Below, piece by piece: positions 16,488 through 24,304 of a DNA stretch of 64,000 bases. Every line of letters starts with the position of its first letter. The first letter of the stretch is position 1. The notes under the pieces were generated by a model. That model was not told the DNA's origin. It did no database searches and was given only the letters and a program-made list of their open reading frames with translations. Position numbers and translations under genes: made by a program. Source of the DNA: Actinophytocola sp044466355 (GTDB lineage: Bacteria; Actinomycetota; Actinomycetes; Mycobacteriales; Pseudonocardiaceae); NCBI RefSeq assembly GCF_044466355.1, contig NZ_JBITMQ010000006.1, positions 62,001-126,000 of the forward strand. Reading direction: 5' to 3'.

Positions 16488-17879
16488 TTAGTGCGCGCGC
16501 CTCGGTAGGACCAGGGCGACCAAACCGCCCGCCGCGACCAGCGCCACGCCGACCCAGACCGCGGGTCGTGCGCCCGCCACGAAGTCCGTTGGGCTCGCGT
16601 AACCACCTTGCGCCGCGAACACCGACGCGAGCACCGCGACGCCGACCGCCACACCGAGTTCGCGGATCGTGTTGAGCACACCGGACGCCACGCCGTGCTC
16701 GTCTGAGCCCACGGTCTCCAGTGCGAGCGTGCTCATCGGCGCGAACTCCAGTCCCAACCCGACCCCGGCGAGGACGAACGGGACGACCAGCTGTCCGTAG
16801 GCGACGTCGGTGGTGCTGACGGCCGCCAGCCAGGCCAGTGCCACCACGAGCAGGGCCTGTCCGGTGACGATCAGCGCCCGTGCGCCGAACCGGCCCATGA
16901 GCACGAGCCCGGCGAGCGGCGCGACGACCATCGGCGCCATGGTCCACGGCAGCGTGCGCAGCCCGGCCTCCAGCGGGCCCATGCCCTGCACCACCTGGAG
17001 GAACTGCGCGAGCAGGAACACCGCGCCGAACGCCCCGGCGGAGAACAGCAACGCGACCCCGTTGACCGCGCTGAACCCCCGTGAGCGGAAAAGCCGCATC
17101 GGCAGCATGGGCGCGACCGCTCGCCGTTCCCACGCGACGAACGCACTGAGCAGCACGACACCACCGACGAGCGCGGTCAGCACCCCAGCCGACGTCCACC
17201 CGTGGTCGGACGCGTGCGTGATACCCCAGACCAGGGCCAGCATCGCGCCGGACGACAACACGAGACCCGCGGGGTCGAGCCTGCGCGCGCCGCCGTGGGA
17301 CTCACGCAGCACCGCGGCCGCGAACGGCAGCGCGACCAGCCCGACGGGCACGTTGAGCCAGAAGATCCACGTCCAGTGCAGCCCCTCCGCGACGGCCCCG
17401 CCGACCACCGGTCCGATGGCGACGCCGAGCCCGGAGATGCCGCCCCAGATGCCGACGGCCGCGTTCCGCGCGCCGGGCGGGACCGCGGCGGCGAGCAGCG
17501 TGAGGGACAGCGGCATGACGGCCGCGCCCGCCGCGCCCTGGACCGCGCGGGCGGCGGTGAGCTGCCACGGTTCGGTCGCGAGCGCGCACGCCGCCGACGC
17601 GGCCGTGAACAGGGCGGTGCCCGCGAGGAAGAGGCGTCGCCTGCCGATCCGGTCCCCGAGCGCGGCGAAGGTGAGGAGCAGGGCGGCGAAGGAGAGCGTG
17701 TAGGCGTTGACGAACCACTGCAGGTCGGTGAGCGAGGCGTTCAGTGAGGTCTTGATGACCGGCAGCGCGGTGGTCACGACGAGGTTGTCCAGCGTGACCA
17801 TGAACATCGGGATGCTGACGGCGGCCAGGACGGCTGCCATCGGTCTGGTTCTGGTGACCCGTTCTTCGACGAGCGTCAC
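16488..17879 (-). CDS. MFS drug-resistance transporter (DHA2, EmrB/QacA type)
   Basis: Proton-driven efflux pump with 14 predicted membrane helices (463 aa). FMVTLDNLVVTTALPVI in helix 1 and the LGDRIGRRRLFLAG loop between helices 2 and 3 are family signatures; WIFWLNVPVG follows later. It probably exports antibiotics or other toxic organics. GTG 17879 was chosen because AAGGGGGA lies five bases upstream; the longer frame runs into the divergent repressor. Two operators lie just upstream (17896-17937), so it should be repressed by the TetR protein at 17946. Confidence 0.92.
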   Translation of the reverse strand: MTLVEERVTRTRPMAAVLAAVSIPMFMVTLDNLVVTTALPVIKTSLNASLTDLQWFVNAYTLSFAALLLTFAALGDRIGRRRLFLAGTALFTAASAACALATEPWQLTAARAVQGAAGAAVMPLSLTLLAAAVPPGARNAAVGIWGGISGLGVAIGPVVGGAVAEGLHWTWIFWLNVPVGLVALPFAAAVLRESHGGARRLDPAGLVLSSGAMLALVWGITHASDHGWTSAGVLTALVGGVVLLSAFVAWERRAVAPMLPMRLFRSRGFSAVNGVALLFSAGAFGAVFLLAQFLQVVQGMGPLEAGLRTLPWTMAPMVVAPLAGLVLMGRFGARALIVTGQALLVVALAWLAAVSTTDVAYGQLVVPFVLAGVGLGLEFAPMSTLALETVGSDEHGVASGVLNTIRELGVAVGVAVLASVFAAQGGYASPTDFVAGARPAVWVGVALVAAGGLVALVLPRRAH

Positions 17880-17895
17880 ACGTTCCCCCTTGGTT

Positions 17896-17937
17896 GTTAT
17901 CGACTGATAACTAGCAAGGTAGTAATCGACTGATAAC
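17896..17937. promoter_or_regulatory. Two TetR operators between MFS pump and repressor
   Basis: GTTATCGACTGATAAC at 17896-17911 is a perfect 6+4+6 inverted repeat. GTAATCGACTGATAAC at 17922-17937 repeats it with one change, 26 bp further on. They fill the 66-bp gap between the divergent genes, the second ending eight bases before the repressor start. This is a typical autoregulated TetR/efflux switch; binding itself is inferred. Confidence 0.8.
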
Positions 17938-17945
17938 ATGTCAAC

Positions 17946-18500
17946 GTGTCCAAGACGAGGCTGTCCGCGACCGAGCGAGCAGAGCAGATCGTGTCCGCCG
18001 CCGTGACCGCGTTCTCCTCCGGCGGCTACGCGGGCACGTCCACCGACGACGTGGCCCGCCTGGCCGGGGTGTCGCAGCCGTACGTGATCCGGCTGTTCCG
18101 CTCCAAGCAGCGGCTGTTCCTCGCGGCGGTCGAGCAGGCGTGCGGCCGGATCGAGAGCGCGTTCCACGACTCCGGCGCCCACGACCTCGCGGGCCTCGGC
18201 GACGCCTACGACCTGCTGCTCGAACAGCGTGAACTGCTCGGCATGCTGCTGCACGGCTTCGCGGCCAGCTCCGACGAGGAGATCGGCGCGGTGGTCCGCG
18301 CCCGCTTCGGCCGCATCTACGACACGATCCGCGAACTGACCGGCGCCGAGCCGGAGGAGGTCACCCAGTTCCTCGGCTCGGGCATGCTGCTGACCGTGCT
18401 GGCCGCGATGCGCGCCATCGGCCCCGGCGCGCCGGAACCGAAGGGCTGGCTGGCCGACATCGCGTCGGTGTACCCGTCGCTGTGCGGCCCGGTGCCCTGA
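17946..18500 (+). CDS. TetR-family repressor of the adjacent MFS pump
   Basis: Repressor of 184 aa with an N-terminal TetR helix-turn-helix (TSTDDVARLAGVSQPYVIRL, about residues 31-50) and a helical C-terminal ligand domain. It begins with GTG only eight bases after the second operator, so the message is probably leaderless and self-repressed. Divergence from the MFS pump with a duplicated operator makes it the pump's regulator; the inducing drug is unknown. Its TGA stop is part of the hairpin at 18497-18513. Confidence 0.9.
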   Translation: MSKTRLSATERAEQIVSAAVTAFSSGGYAGTSTDDVARLAGVSQPYVIRLFRSKQRLFLAAVEQACGRIESAFHDSGAHDLAGLGDAYDLLLEQRELLGMLLHGFAASSDEEIGAVVRARFGRIYDTIRELTGAEPEEVTQFLGSGMLLTVLAAMRAIGPGAPEPKGWLADIASVYPSLCGPVP

Positions 18501-18513
18501 AAGACGCTTTCAG
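18497..18513. terminator. Short palindrome between convergent genes
   Basis: CTGAAAGACGCTTTCAG is a perfect 7+3+7 palindrome that includes the stop codon of the TetR gene and precedes the end of the convergent gene at 18523. It may end transcription from both sides. A related palindrome, TGAAGGACCCCTTCA, lies at 41721-41735, so this could be a dispersed motif. Confidence 0.45.
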
Positions 18514-18522
18514 TGCACTGAG

Positions 18523-19074
18523 CTAGATGCGCATGGGGCCGTCGCCCTCGCCGCGGCGCAGGCCCTTCAGGATGCGTTCCATCACGTCAGGCGACAGGTC
18601 GTCCGCGGCCGCGATCTCGGCGGGCGGAGGTGCGGCGGCGGCCGCCGCGCGGGTGGTGCCGCGGCGTGGGAGCGGGACGACCGTCGCGTCCATGCCCTTC
18701 GGGAGCGGCACCTCGCACCACAGCAGCTGCTTGCCCGTCGACAGGAGCTGCACACCGCTGTTCGGGCCCGCGAGGGATCTCGGCACGTTCAGCTCCGGCA
18801 CGGAGCGGTCGTCCTCGATCTCCACCGCCAGTGCGTTGCCGGACAGGCGCAGGCGGAACAGCAGCATGGTCGGCGTCGAGGTGGGCTTCGCGTCGCCCAC
18901 AACCGCCTTGACCAGTGCCTCCGCCGTGCGCCGGACCTCGGGCACTATCGACTCGACCCGCCACTCGGTGAGCGTGAACCGCACGAAGAGGTCTGCGCAG
19001 TTCACGGCGCTCGGCAGCGCGACGAGCTTCAGGTCGTCCACCTGCACCGTCTGATCGCGCACGGATTCCTTCAC
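18523..19074 (-). CDS. ATP-binding (HATPase-like) regulatory protein
   Basis: Protein of 183 aa resembling the anti-sigma-type ATP-binding proteins common in actinomycetes (VNCADLFVRFTLTEWRVES, then NALAVEIEDDRSVPEL). The HATPase N-box and G-box are weak, so kinase activity is uncertain. A Pro/Ala-rich stretch follows about residue 140, and the tail SPDVMERILKGLRRGEGDG may be a docking segment. Start GTG 19074 has a GAGG site; the frame is open further upstream across a hairpin. Its neighbour upstream is a LuxR-type regulator on the same strand. Regulatory partner unknown. Confidence 0.7.
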   Translation of the reverse strand: MKESVRDQTVQVDDLKLVALPSAVNCADLFVRFTLTEWRVESIVPEVRRTAEALVKAVVGDAKPTSTPTMLLFRLRLSGNALAVEIEDDRSVPELNVPRSLAGPNSGVQLLSTGKQLLWCEVPLPKGMDATVVPLPRRGTTRAAAAAAPPPAEIAAADDLSPDVMERILKGLRRGEGDGPMRI

Positions 19075-19115
19075 ATCCCAACCTCGGGGGAGACCCGGTG
19101 ATCTTGCCCCGCAAC

Positions 19116-19142
19116 CCTGCGTGGGGGCAATGCCCACGCAGG
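19116..19142 (-). promoter_or_regulatory. Perfect 10-bp hairpin in the leader of the 18523-19074 gene
   Basis: CCTGCGTGGG (19116-19125) pairs with CCCACGCAGG (19133-19142) over a 7-nt loop. It lies about 40 bp upstream of the GTG start and 138 bp after the LuxR gene. It could terminate the upstream transcript or act as a leader element. There is no T-tract to favour termination. Confidence 0.45.
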
Positions 19143-19279
19143 CAGCAGGTTACTGCCATCCCGCAAGTCCCCTGTAGCCGCGTGGTGGCCGGTTACCCAC
19201 CGGTACTTCCCGCATCGCGCTGACCTGCGCAGAGAGGCGGTGCAGGCCGTTTCGTCACACCGAGCGTAACCCTGAGTCG

Positions 19280-19912
19280 CTAGATGAGCCCCTCCTTGAG
19301 CGCGTACGCCACCGCGTGCGCCCGGTTCTTGAGCTGGAACCGGTTCGTCACGTCGTGGATGATGCTCTTCACCGTCCGCTGCGAGTAGCACAGCTTCTCC
19401 GCGATCTCCTGCGTCGACAGCCCGGACGCCACCAGCCGCAGCACCTCACCCTCCCGGTTCGTGATGCCCGCGAGTTGCAGGCCGCGCGGCTCCAGCACGT
19501 GCCGCTGCAGCCGCGACACCCGGTTCAGCAGCCTGCCGAGCAGGTCCGGCGGCAACGCGCCCTCACCCGCCGCGGCCGCCTTCACCAGGCGCACCAACAC
19601 CTCCGGCGTCGCCTCCGCGCGGCGCGCGACCGCGCACACGCCCGCCTCGACCGCGGTCAGGATCTCCGCTTCCGCCATCTCACCGGAAACCAGGACGATC
19701 CGGGTGAAACCGCGACCCTGCAGGACTCTCAGCAGCTTCGCCGCCGGCTCGTCGAACCGGTCGGCGGCGACGAGCGCGACCGTCGTCGCCGGGTCGGCGT
19801 CGTCACCGGCCAGCCAGATCTCCTGGCGGGTGCGCAGTGCCGCGGACACCCCGTTCTGCAGGATCGGGTCGGTCGCGCGGACCAGGACCTGGGTGCGGGT
19901 GGTTGCCATCAT
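19280..19912 (-). CDS. LuxR-family response-regulator-like transcription factor
   Basis: Regulator of 210 aa with an N-terminal receiver-like domain and a C-terminal LuxR HTH (ITNREGEVLRLVASGLSTQE, then IAEKLCYSQRTVKSIIHDV, about residues 145-190). The receiver lacks an obvious conserved Asp/Lys set (VALVAADRFDEP occupies the core), so it may be phosphorylation-independent. ATG 19912 has GGGGAG eight bases upstream; ATG 19930, overlapping the sortase stop, is possible. It follows the sortase operon closely, suggesting a link with cell-surface genes. No cognate kinase is adjacent. Confidence 0.82.
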   Translation of the reverse strand: MMATTRTQVLVRATDPILQNGVSAALRTRQEIWLAGDDADPATTVALVAADRFDEPAAKLLRVLQGRGFTRIVLVSGEMAEAEILTAVEAGVCAVARRAEATPEVLVRLVKAAAAGEGALPPDLLGRLLNRVSRLQRHVLEPRGLQLAGITNREGEVLRLVASGLSTQEIAEKLCYSQRTVKSIIHDVTNRFQLKNRAHAVAYALKEGLI

Positions 19913-19929
19913 GTCGTTGTCTCCCCACA

Positions 19930-20493
19930 TCAGCCGAGCTGGTCGGCGTAGACGATGACGTTGTCGAGGTAGCTGCGCGCGGCGCGGTCGAACGCGCCAC
20001 CGCAGGTGATGAGCCGCAGGACCGGTGTGGTCGCGCCGTTCCAGATCCTGTTCGCGGGCAGTGCCGTCTTCGGGGCCTGCTCCTTGCCGGTGACCACGAA
20101 GGTCACCGCACTGGTGCGGTAGTGGACGACCACCTCGTCGCCCGCCGCCAGCTCACGCAGCCGGAAGAACACGTCCGGCCCGTTCGCCTTCGAGTCCACG
20201 TGCGCCACCACGACCGCGGGCCCCGGCGCGCCCGGACGCGGCCCCGGCGAGTACCACGCGGCGAGCCCGAAGTCCGGCGTCTGCATGGCGCCGTCGTCCT
20301 TGAGCCCGACCGGCACCAGCGCCGCGTCGACGTTGATCGCCGGGATCGTGATCCGCAGCGGGTCACCGGGATCGGCGGGCGGCGGCGTTGTGGCGGGGGC
20401 GGTGGTCGCCGCCACCTCCCGCAGCTGGACGCCCACGAGAACCACGGCGGCGACCGCGACCAGCACGGCCGCCACCCACGTCACGACCTTCAT
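19930..20493 (-). CDS. Class F sortase
   Basis: Membrane-anchored transpeptidase (187 aa) that cleaves a sorting signal and links surface proteins to the cell wall. One N-terminal membrane helix (residues 4-22) precedes a Pro/Thr linker and the sortase domain. The catalytic triad is His98 (VVAHVDS), Cys164 (LITCGG) and Arg173 (AARSYLDN). The short length fits class F. The ATG overlaps the stop of the upstream gene by four bases (ATGA), and that gene encodes a plausible substrate. In this class transpeptidation has rarely been shown, so substrate assignment is inference. Confidence 0.9.
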   Translation of the reverse strand: MKVVTWVAAVLVAVAAVVLVGVQLREVAATTAPATTPPPADPGDPLRITIPAINVDAALVPVGLKDDGAMQTPDFGLAAWYSPGPRPGAPGPAVVVAHVDSKANGPDVFFRLRELAAGDEVVVHYRTSAVTFVVTGKEQAPKTALPANRIWNGATTPVLRLITCGGAFDRAARSYLDNVIVYADQLG

Positions 20494-20993
20494 GACGGCC
20501 GCCGCTCGCTCCGCCGGATCACCAGCAGCGTGCCCGCGGCGGCGAGGCCCAGCAGGGCGAGCGCGGGGACGATGAGCAGGAACCAGTTCACCTCGTCAGC
20601 GGGGCCCGCGCCGGTGTCGATGCGGTTCGGGGTCGGCACGCCCGACGGCGGGTCCTGCGGCTGCTGCACCGGCGGTTGCGGCGTGGTCGTGGTGACCGGC
20701 GGCTCGGTCGGGTCCGGGTTCGCGATGTCCGTGGGACGGGTCGGTTCCGCTGTGGGGCTCGCGACGTCGGTCGGGGTGGTCGGCTCCACGGTCGGGCTCG
20801 CGATGTCCGTCGGCGGCTCCGCCACCGTCGGCAGCGTGATGTCGCACGTGACCTGGACCTCGCACCGCTCCGGAGTCGCGGTCGGCGACGCGATGTCCGT
20901 GGGGCCCGCGAACGGCGGGGCGGCGGCCGCCACCTCGGCACCGGACAGCAGCGTGCCCAGCAGGATCGTCGTGGTCAGCACGGCCTTCTTCAT
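20490..20993 (-). CDS. Secreted Pro/Thr-repeat membrane-anchored protein, probable sortase substrate
   Basis: Exported protein of 167 aa with a signal peptide (MKKAVLTTTILLGTLL, cleavage near AAA), a low-complexity region of repeated PTDIASPT units (at least four), and a C-terminal sorting-like signal: RIDTGAG, about 10 residues, a hydrophobic helix (FLLIVPALALLGLAAAGTLL) and basic tail RRSERRPS. Canonical LPxTG is absent; xDTGAG is my candidate recognition motif. Co-translation with the class F sortase supports a substrate role. Start ATG 20993 has AGGAGG upstream; the frame to 21023 is rejected. Confidence 0.75.
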   Translation of the reverse strand: MKKAVLTTTILLGTLLSGAEVAAAAPPFAGPTDIASPTATPERCEVQVTCDITLPTVAEPPTDIASPTVEPTTPTDVASPTAEPTRPTDIANPDPTEPPVTTTTPQPPVQQPQDPPSGVPTPNRIDTGAGPADEVNWFLLIVPALALLGLAAAGTLLVIRRSERRPS

Positions 20994-21078
20994 CGGGTTC
21001 CTCCTGGTTGACGTTCGTGTCACCAGGTAGGAGCCGAGGCCCCGGCAGACCCTTACAACTTTTCCTCAGAACTTTTTT

Positions 21079-22542
21079 CTAGCCGATGCAGTACACGGTG
21101 ATCTTGCTGGAATCGGTGGCGGAGTTGCCCGCGGCGTCGGACACCGTGACGGTCCACGCGACCGCACCGGTGTTCTCGAACGGGCCGAGCGCGGCGCGCC
21201 AGGCCCCGCGGACGAAGGTCATCGGCTTGCTGCCCGTCACACCCGCCGGGTCCGTCCAGCTCAACGTCGCGGTCTCGACACCGACGTTGTCGGCGGCGGT
21301 CGCCGTGACCGGGGTCGTGTTCGGCTCGCCGCAGCCGAGGGCGGGGATGTCGCCGCCCGCGTCGGCTGACACCGTCGGTGGCGTGGTGTCCCGAGGCGGT
21401 GGCGGCGGCTGGACCCTGGTCGTCGTGGTCGTGGTGGTGCGTCGGCTGGTCGTCGTCGTTGTGGTGGTGGGCCGCGTCGTCGTGGTCGTCGTGGTTGTGG
21501 TCGTGGTGGTCGTCGTCGTTGTCCTGCTCGGCGTCGTGGTGGCCGTCGGCGCGAGCGTCGTCGACGTGGTGGTTGTCGTCGCGGGCACGGTGTTCTCGAG
21601 TGCGAGGGGTTCGCCCTCGACGGGGCCGTCAGCGCGCCAGTACACGACCGCCGAGCCGAGGGCCAGCAGCGCGAGCACCGCCACCCCCGCCGCGACCACC
21701 CGGCCGCGCCGTGACCGCGTCGGGTCCGGTGACGGCGGCGGCACCGCGGGTGGGAACAGCACCCGGTCCGCCGACGCCAGCCGCACCTCGGCCATCACGC
21801 GGTCCTTCAGGAACAGCGGCGCCGGCAGCAGCGGCACACCCGCGAGCAGTGCCAACGGGCTGACCGCGACCCGCCGTCGTTCCGAGCAGACGTCACACGA
21901 GTCGACGTGCCGGGCCACGCGCTTGCGCATGAGGGGGGAGAACCGGCCGTCCCAGTCCGACAGGAGCGCGTCGAGTTCGGTGCAGTCCTCGCGGCCGAGG
22001 CGGGCGATGAGCAGCGCGCCGAGCGACCGTTCGACCTGGTCGCGCAGCCGGGTGAGCAGCACGTACGCGTGGTTGGCGCTGACACCCATCGCCTCGCCCA
22101 GCTCCGCGCCGTCCAAGCCCTGGCGCACGTGCAGGTCCAGCAGCGCACGGTCGCGTTCGGACAGTCCGGCCGCCGCCGACCACACCAGGTCCCGCAGTGC
22201 CTTCTGTTCGGCCGCGCGGTGCGGTCCCGGCTCGGTGTCCGCCATGTCCTCCACCTCGTCGAGCACGACGCGGCCGCGGACACGGACCCTGCGCAACGCC
22301 ACACTGCGTGCGATGGCGTACAGCCAGGGCCGGAGCCGTTCCGGGTCGTTGAGCTGACCGAGGCGTTCGGCGGCGAGGACGAAGGTGTCCTGGACGGCGT
22401 CGGCGGCCTCGTCACGGTCGCGGAGCACCGACCAGCAGAAGTCGTGCAACCGGTCGGCGTAGCGGTCGTAGACCGCCCCGAACGCCTCCCGGTCGCCCGC
22501 GAGCACACCGGCCACCAACTCGGTGTCAGTGCGTTCACTCAA
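21079..22542 (-). CDS. ECF sigma factor fused to zinc finger, membrane helix and extracellular domain
   Basis: A 487-aa one-component signalling protein. Residues 20-85 are sigma region 2 (DRYADRLHDFCWSVLRDRDE), 115-172 sigma region 4. Residues 212-219 (HVDSCDVC) form an H-x3-C-x2-C zinc motif as in anti-sigma factors. A membrane helix follows at 282-302, then a threonine-rich linker (322-375) and a C-terminal outside domain (TTPPTVSADAGGD to ITVYCIG) of bacterial Ig-like type with Cys404 and Cys485. Actinobacterial ECF groups with similar C-terminal extensions are known. TTG 22542 is preferred for its GGAGG site. It should direct RNA polymerase to an unknown surface-stress regulon, perhaps the adjacent sortase operon. 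Confidence 0.87.
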   Translation of the reverse strand: MSERTDTELVAGVLAGDREAFGAVYDRYADRLHDFCWSVLRDRDEAADAVQDTFVLAAERLGQLNDPERLRPWLYAIARSVALRRVRVRGRVVLDEVEDMADTEPGPHRAAEQKALRDLVWSAAAGLSERDRALLDLHVRQGLDGAELGEAMGVSANHAYVLLTRLRDQVERSLGALLIARLGREDCTELDALLSDWDGRFSPLMRKRVARHVDSCDVCSERRRVAVSPLALLAGVPLLPAPLFLKDRVMAEVRLASADRVLFPPAVPPPSPDPTRSRRGRVVAAGVAVLALLALGSAVVYWRADGPVEGEPLALENTVPATTTTTSTTLAPTATTTPSRTTTTTTTTTTTTTTTTRPTTTTTTTSRRTTTTTTTRVQPPPPPRDTTPPTVSADAGGDIPALGCGEPNTTPVTATAADNVGVETATLSWTDPAGVTGSKPMTFVRGAWRAALGPFENTGAVAWTVTVSDAAGNSATDSSKITVYCIG

Positions 22543-22652
22543 GGTTCGACCTCCGGGGTGACGGCAAGCGACGTGCATCGACAAGGAGCCCCCGAAGCGA
22601 GGAAACCTTACGACTTTCCCCCATACCGGCCGTACCGCCATCCGTCGCACGA

Positions 22653-23414
22653 ATGTCTGCCCGAAAGGGCATGCTGGACCCCGTGATCGAGACTTCCGAA
22701 CAGGGCGACGTCGCCGTCCTGACCATGTCCCGCGGTCCGGTCAACGCGCTGGACCTCGAGTTGCTCACGGCGTTCCCCGGCGCGCTGAGCGACGTCGCGG
22801 GCGCGGCCGCGGTCGTGCTCACCGGTGCGGGCCGCTGTTTCTCCGCGGGCGTCGACCTCAAGCGGATCGTCGACGGCGGGCCGTCGTACGTCGCGGAGTT
22901 CCTGCCCGCGCTGAGCACCGCGATGCTGGCGCTGTTCGACCACCCTCGTCCGGTGGTGGCCGCCGTGAACGGGCACGCGCTCGCCGGTGGGTGCGTGCTG
23001 GCCGCCGCGTGCGACGTCCGGGTCATGTCGGGCGGCACCATCGGCGTGACCGAACTGGCCGCCGGCGTGCCGTTCCCCACCGTGCCGATGGAGATCATGC
23101 GGCACGCGGCGGGCTCCGCCGTCGACCGGCTCGTGCTGACCGCGGAGAAGCTGCCGCGCGAGGAGGCGTACCGGATCGGGCTCGTCGACGAGCTGACCGA
23201 CGACCTGGTGCCCGCCGCGCTGGCGCGCGCGAACGCGCTCGCTGCCGCGCCCGCCGAGGTGTACGCGCTCGCCAAACAACAACTGCGCGCACCCGCGCAC
23301 GAACGGATCGCGGCCCGGCGCGAACGGGACGATCCGGGCGTAGCGGAACTGTGGAGCGCGTCGGCCACGCAGGAACGGTTGAGGGGTTTCCTGTCCCGGC
23401 TCGCGGCGAGGTAA
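22653..23414 (+). CDS. Enoyl-CoA hydratase/isomerase (crotonase) family protein
   Basis: Crotonase-fold enzyme of 253 aa acting on an acyl-CoA thioester. The first oxyanion-hole motif is GAGRCFSAGVDLKR, the second NGHALAGGCVLAAACDVRVM. Glu residues usual in hydratases are not obvious at the family positions (GVTELAAGVPFP), so isomerase, hydrolase or decarboxylase chemistry is possible. Start ATG 22653 is used; ATG 22671 and GTG 22683 are alternatives. It diverges from the sigma factor gene, with about 110 bp between starts. No beta-oxidation partner lies next to it. Confidence 0.85.
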   Translation: MSARKGMLDPVIETSEQGDVAVLTMSRGPVNALDLELLTAFPGALSDVAGAAAVVLTGAGRCFSAGVDLKRIVDGGPSYVAEFLPALSTAMLALFDHPRPVVAAVNGHALAGGCVLAAACDVRVMSGGTIGVTELAAGVPFPTVPMEIMRHAAGSAVDRLVLTAEKLPREEAYRIGLVDELTDDLVPAALARANALAAAPAEVYALAKQQLRAPAHERIAARRERDDPGVAELWSASATQERLRGFLSRLAAR

Positions 23415-23439
23415 TCTTGCCGCGTCCGCTCGACTCTGG

Positions 23440-23485
23440 GAGGTGAGACCCATCAACGCTGTTGCAGGCTGGGTGCTCTCACCTC
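23440..23485. terminator. Stem-loop after the crotonase gene
   Basis: GAGGTGAG (23440-23447) plus ACCC pairs with GGGT and CTCACCTC (23478-23485) across about 20 bases. It lies 26 bp after the crotonase stop and 45 bp before the next start, so it may terminate the first transcript or structure the leader of the second. Confidence 0.4.
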
Positions 23486-23530
23486 GCGCGGCCTAGGAGA
23501 GCCGGGGAGCGCCCACAGCGAAAGGCGCTC

Positions 23531-24295
23531 ATGACATCTGATCTCAGTACCGACCTCGTCGCGCGGCTGCGTGCCGCGGGCTGCGTGTTCGCCGAGGACG
23601 AGGCCAAGCTGCTCCTCGAAGCGGCCGCCACCCCGCTCGAACTGGCCACGATGGTCGGCCGTCGCGCCGAGGGCGTGCCGCTTGAGCACGTGCTCGGCTG
23701 GGCCGCGTTCCTCGGCCTGCGCGTGGCCGTCGACCCGGACGTGTTCGTCCCCCGGCGGCGCACGGAGTTCCTTGCCCGCCAAGCGATTCGCCTCGCCCGC
23801 CGCGGCGCCGTGGTCGTCGACCTGTGCTGCGGGTCCGGCGCGGTGGCGGCCGCGATCGCCGTGGCCGTGCCGGACGTGGACCTGTCGGCCGCGGACGTCG
23901 AACCCGCCGCCGTCCGCTGCGCCCGCCGCAACGTCAACGGCGCGGTGTACGCGGGCGACCTGTACGACGCCCTGCCGACGCGCCTGCGGGGGCGGATCGA
24001 CGTGCTGGTGGCGAACGTGCCGTACGTGCCGTCCGGAGACGTCGCGTTGCTGCCCCCGGAGGCACGGATGTACGAGCCACTGGTGGCACTCGACGGCGGC
24101 GGCGACGGATTGGACGTGCTACGACGCGTGGTCGCCGGAACCGCGGAATGGCTGGCGCCAGGCGGTCACCTGCTGTTCGAGATGAGCACCAAACAGGCCC
24201 CGTCAGCTGCCGACCTGCTGACGACAGCAGGCCTGACCCCACAAGTGACAACAGACGAAACCCTGGCCGCGACAGTGCTGATAGGCACCCGCTAA
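23531..24295 (+). CDS. PrmC/HemK-like SAM-dependent methyltransferase
   Basis: Class I methyltransferase of 254 aa related to release-factor glutamine methyltransferases. SAM motif I is VVDLCCGSGAVAAAIA (about residues 96-111). The catalytic NPPY of true PrmC is replaced by NVPY (VANVPYVPSGD), and the N-terminal domain is short, so it is more likely an N-methyltransferase of unknown target than PrmC itself. ATG 23531 has AAAGG upstream. It is read rightward after the crotonase; the repeat element copy 2 begins 9 bp after its stop. Confidence 0.85.
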   Translation: MTSDLSTDLVARLRAAGCVFAEDEAKLLLEAAATPLELATMVGRRAEGVPLEHVLGWAAFLGLRVAVDPDVFVPRRRTEFLARQAIRLARRGAVVVDLCCGSGAVAAAIAVAVPDVDLSAADVEPAAVRCARRNVNGAVYAGDLYDALPTRLRGRIDVLVANVPYVPSGDVALLPPEARMYEPLVALDGGGDGLDVLRRVVAGTAEWLAPGGHLLFEMSTKQAPSAADLLTTAGLTPQVTTDETLAATVLIGTR

Positions 24296-24304
24296 AACAA
24301 CCCC

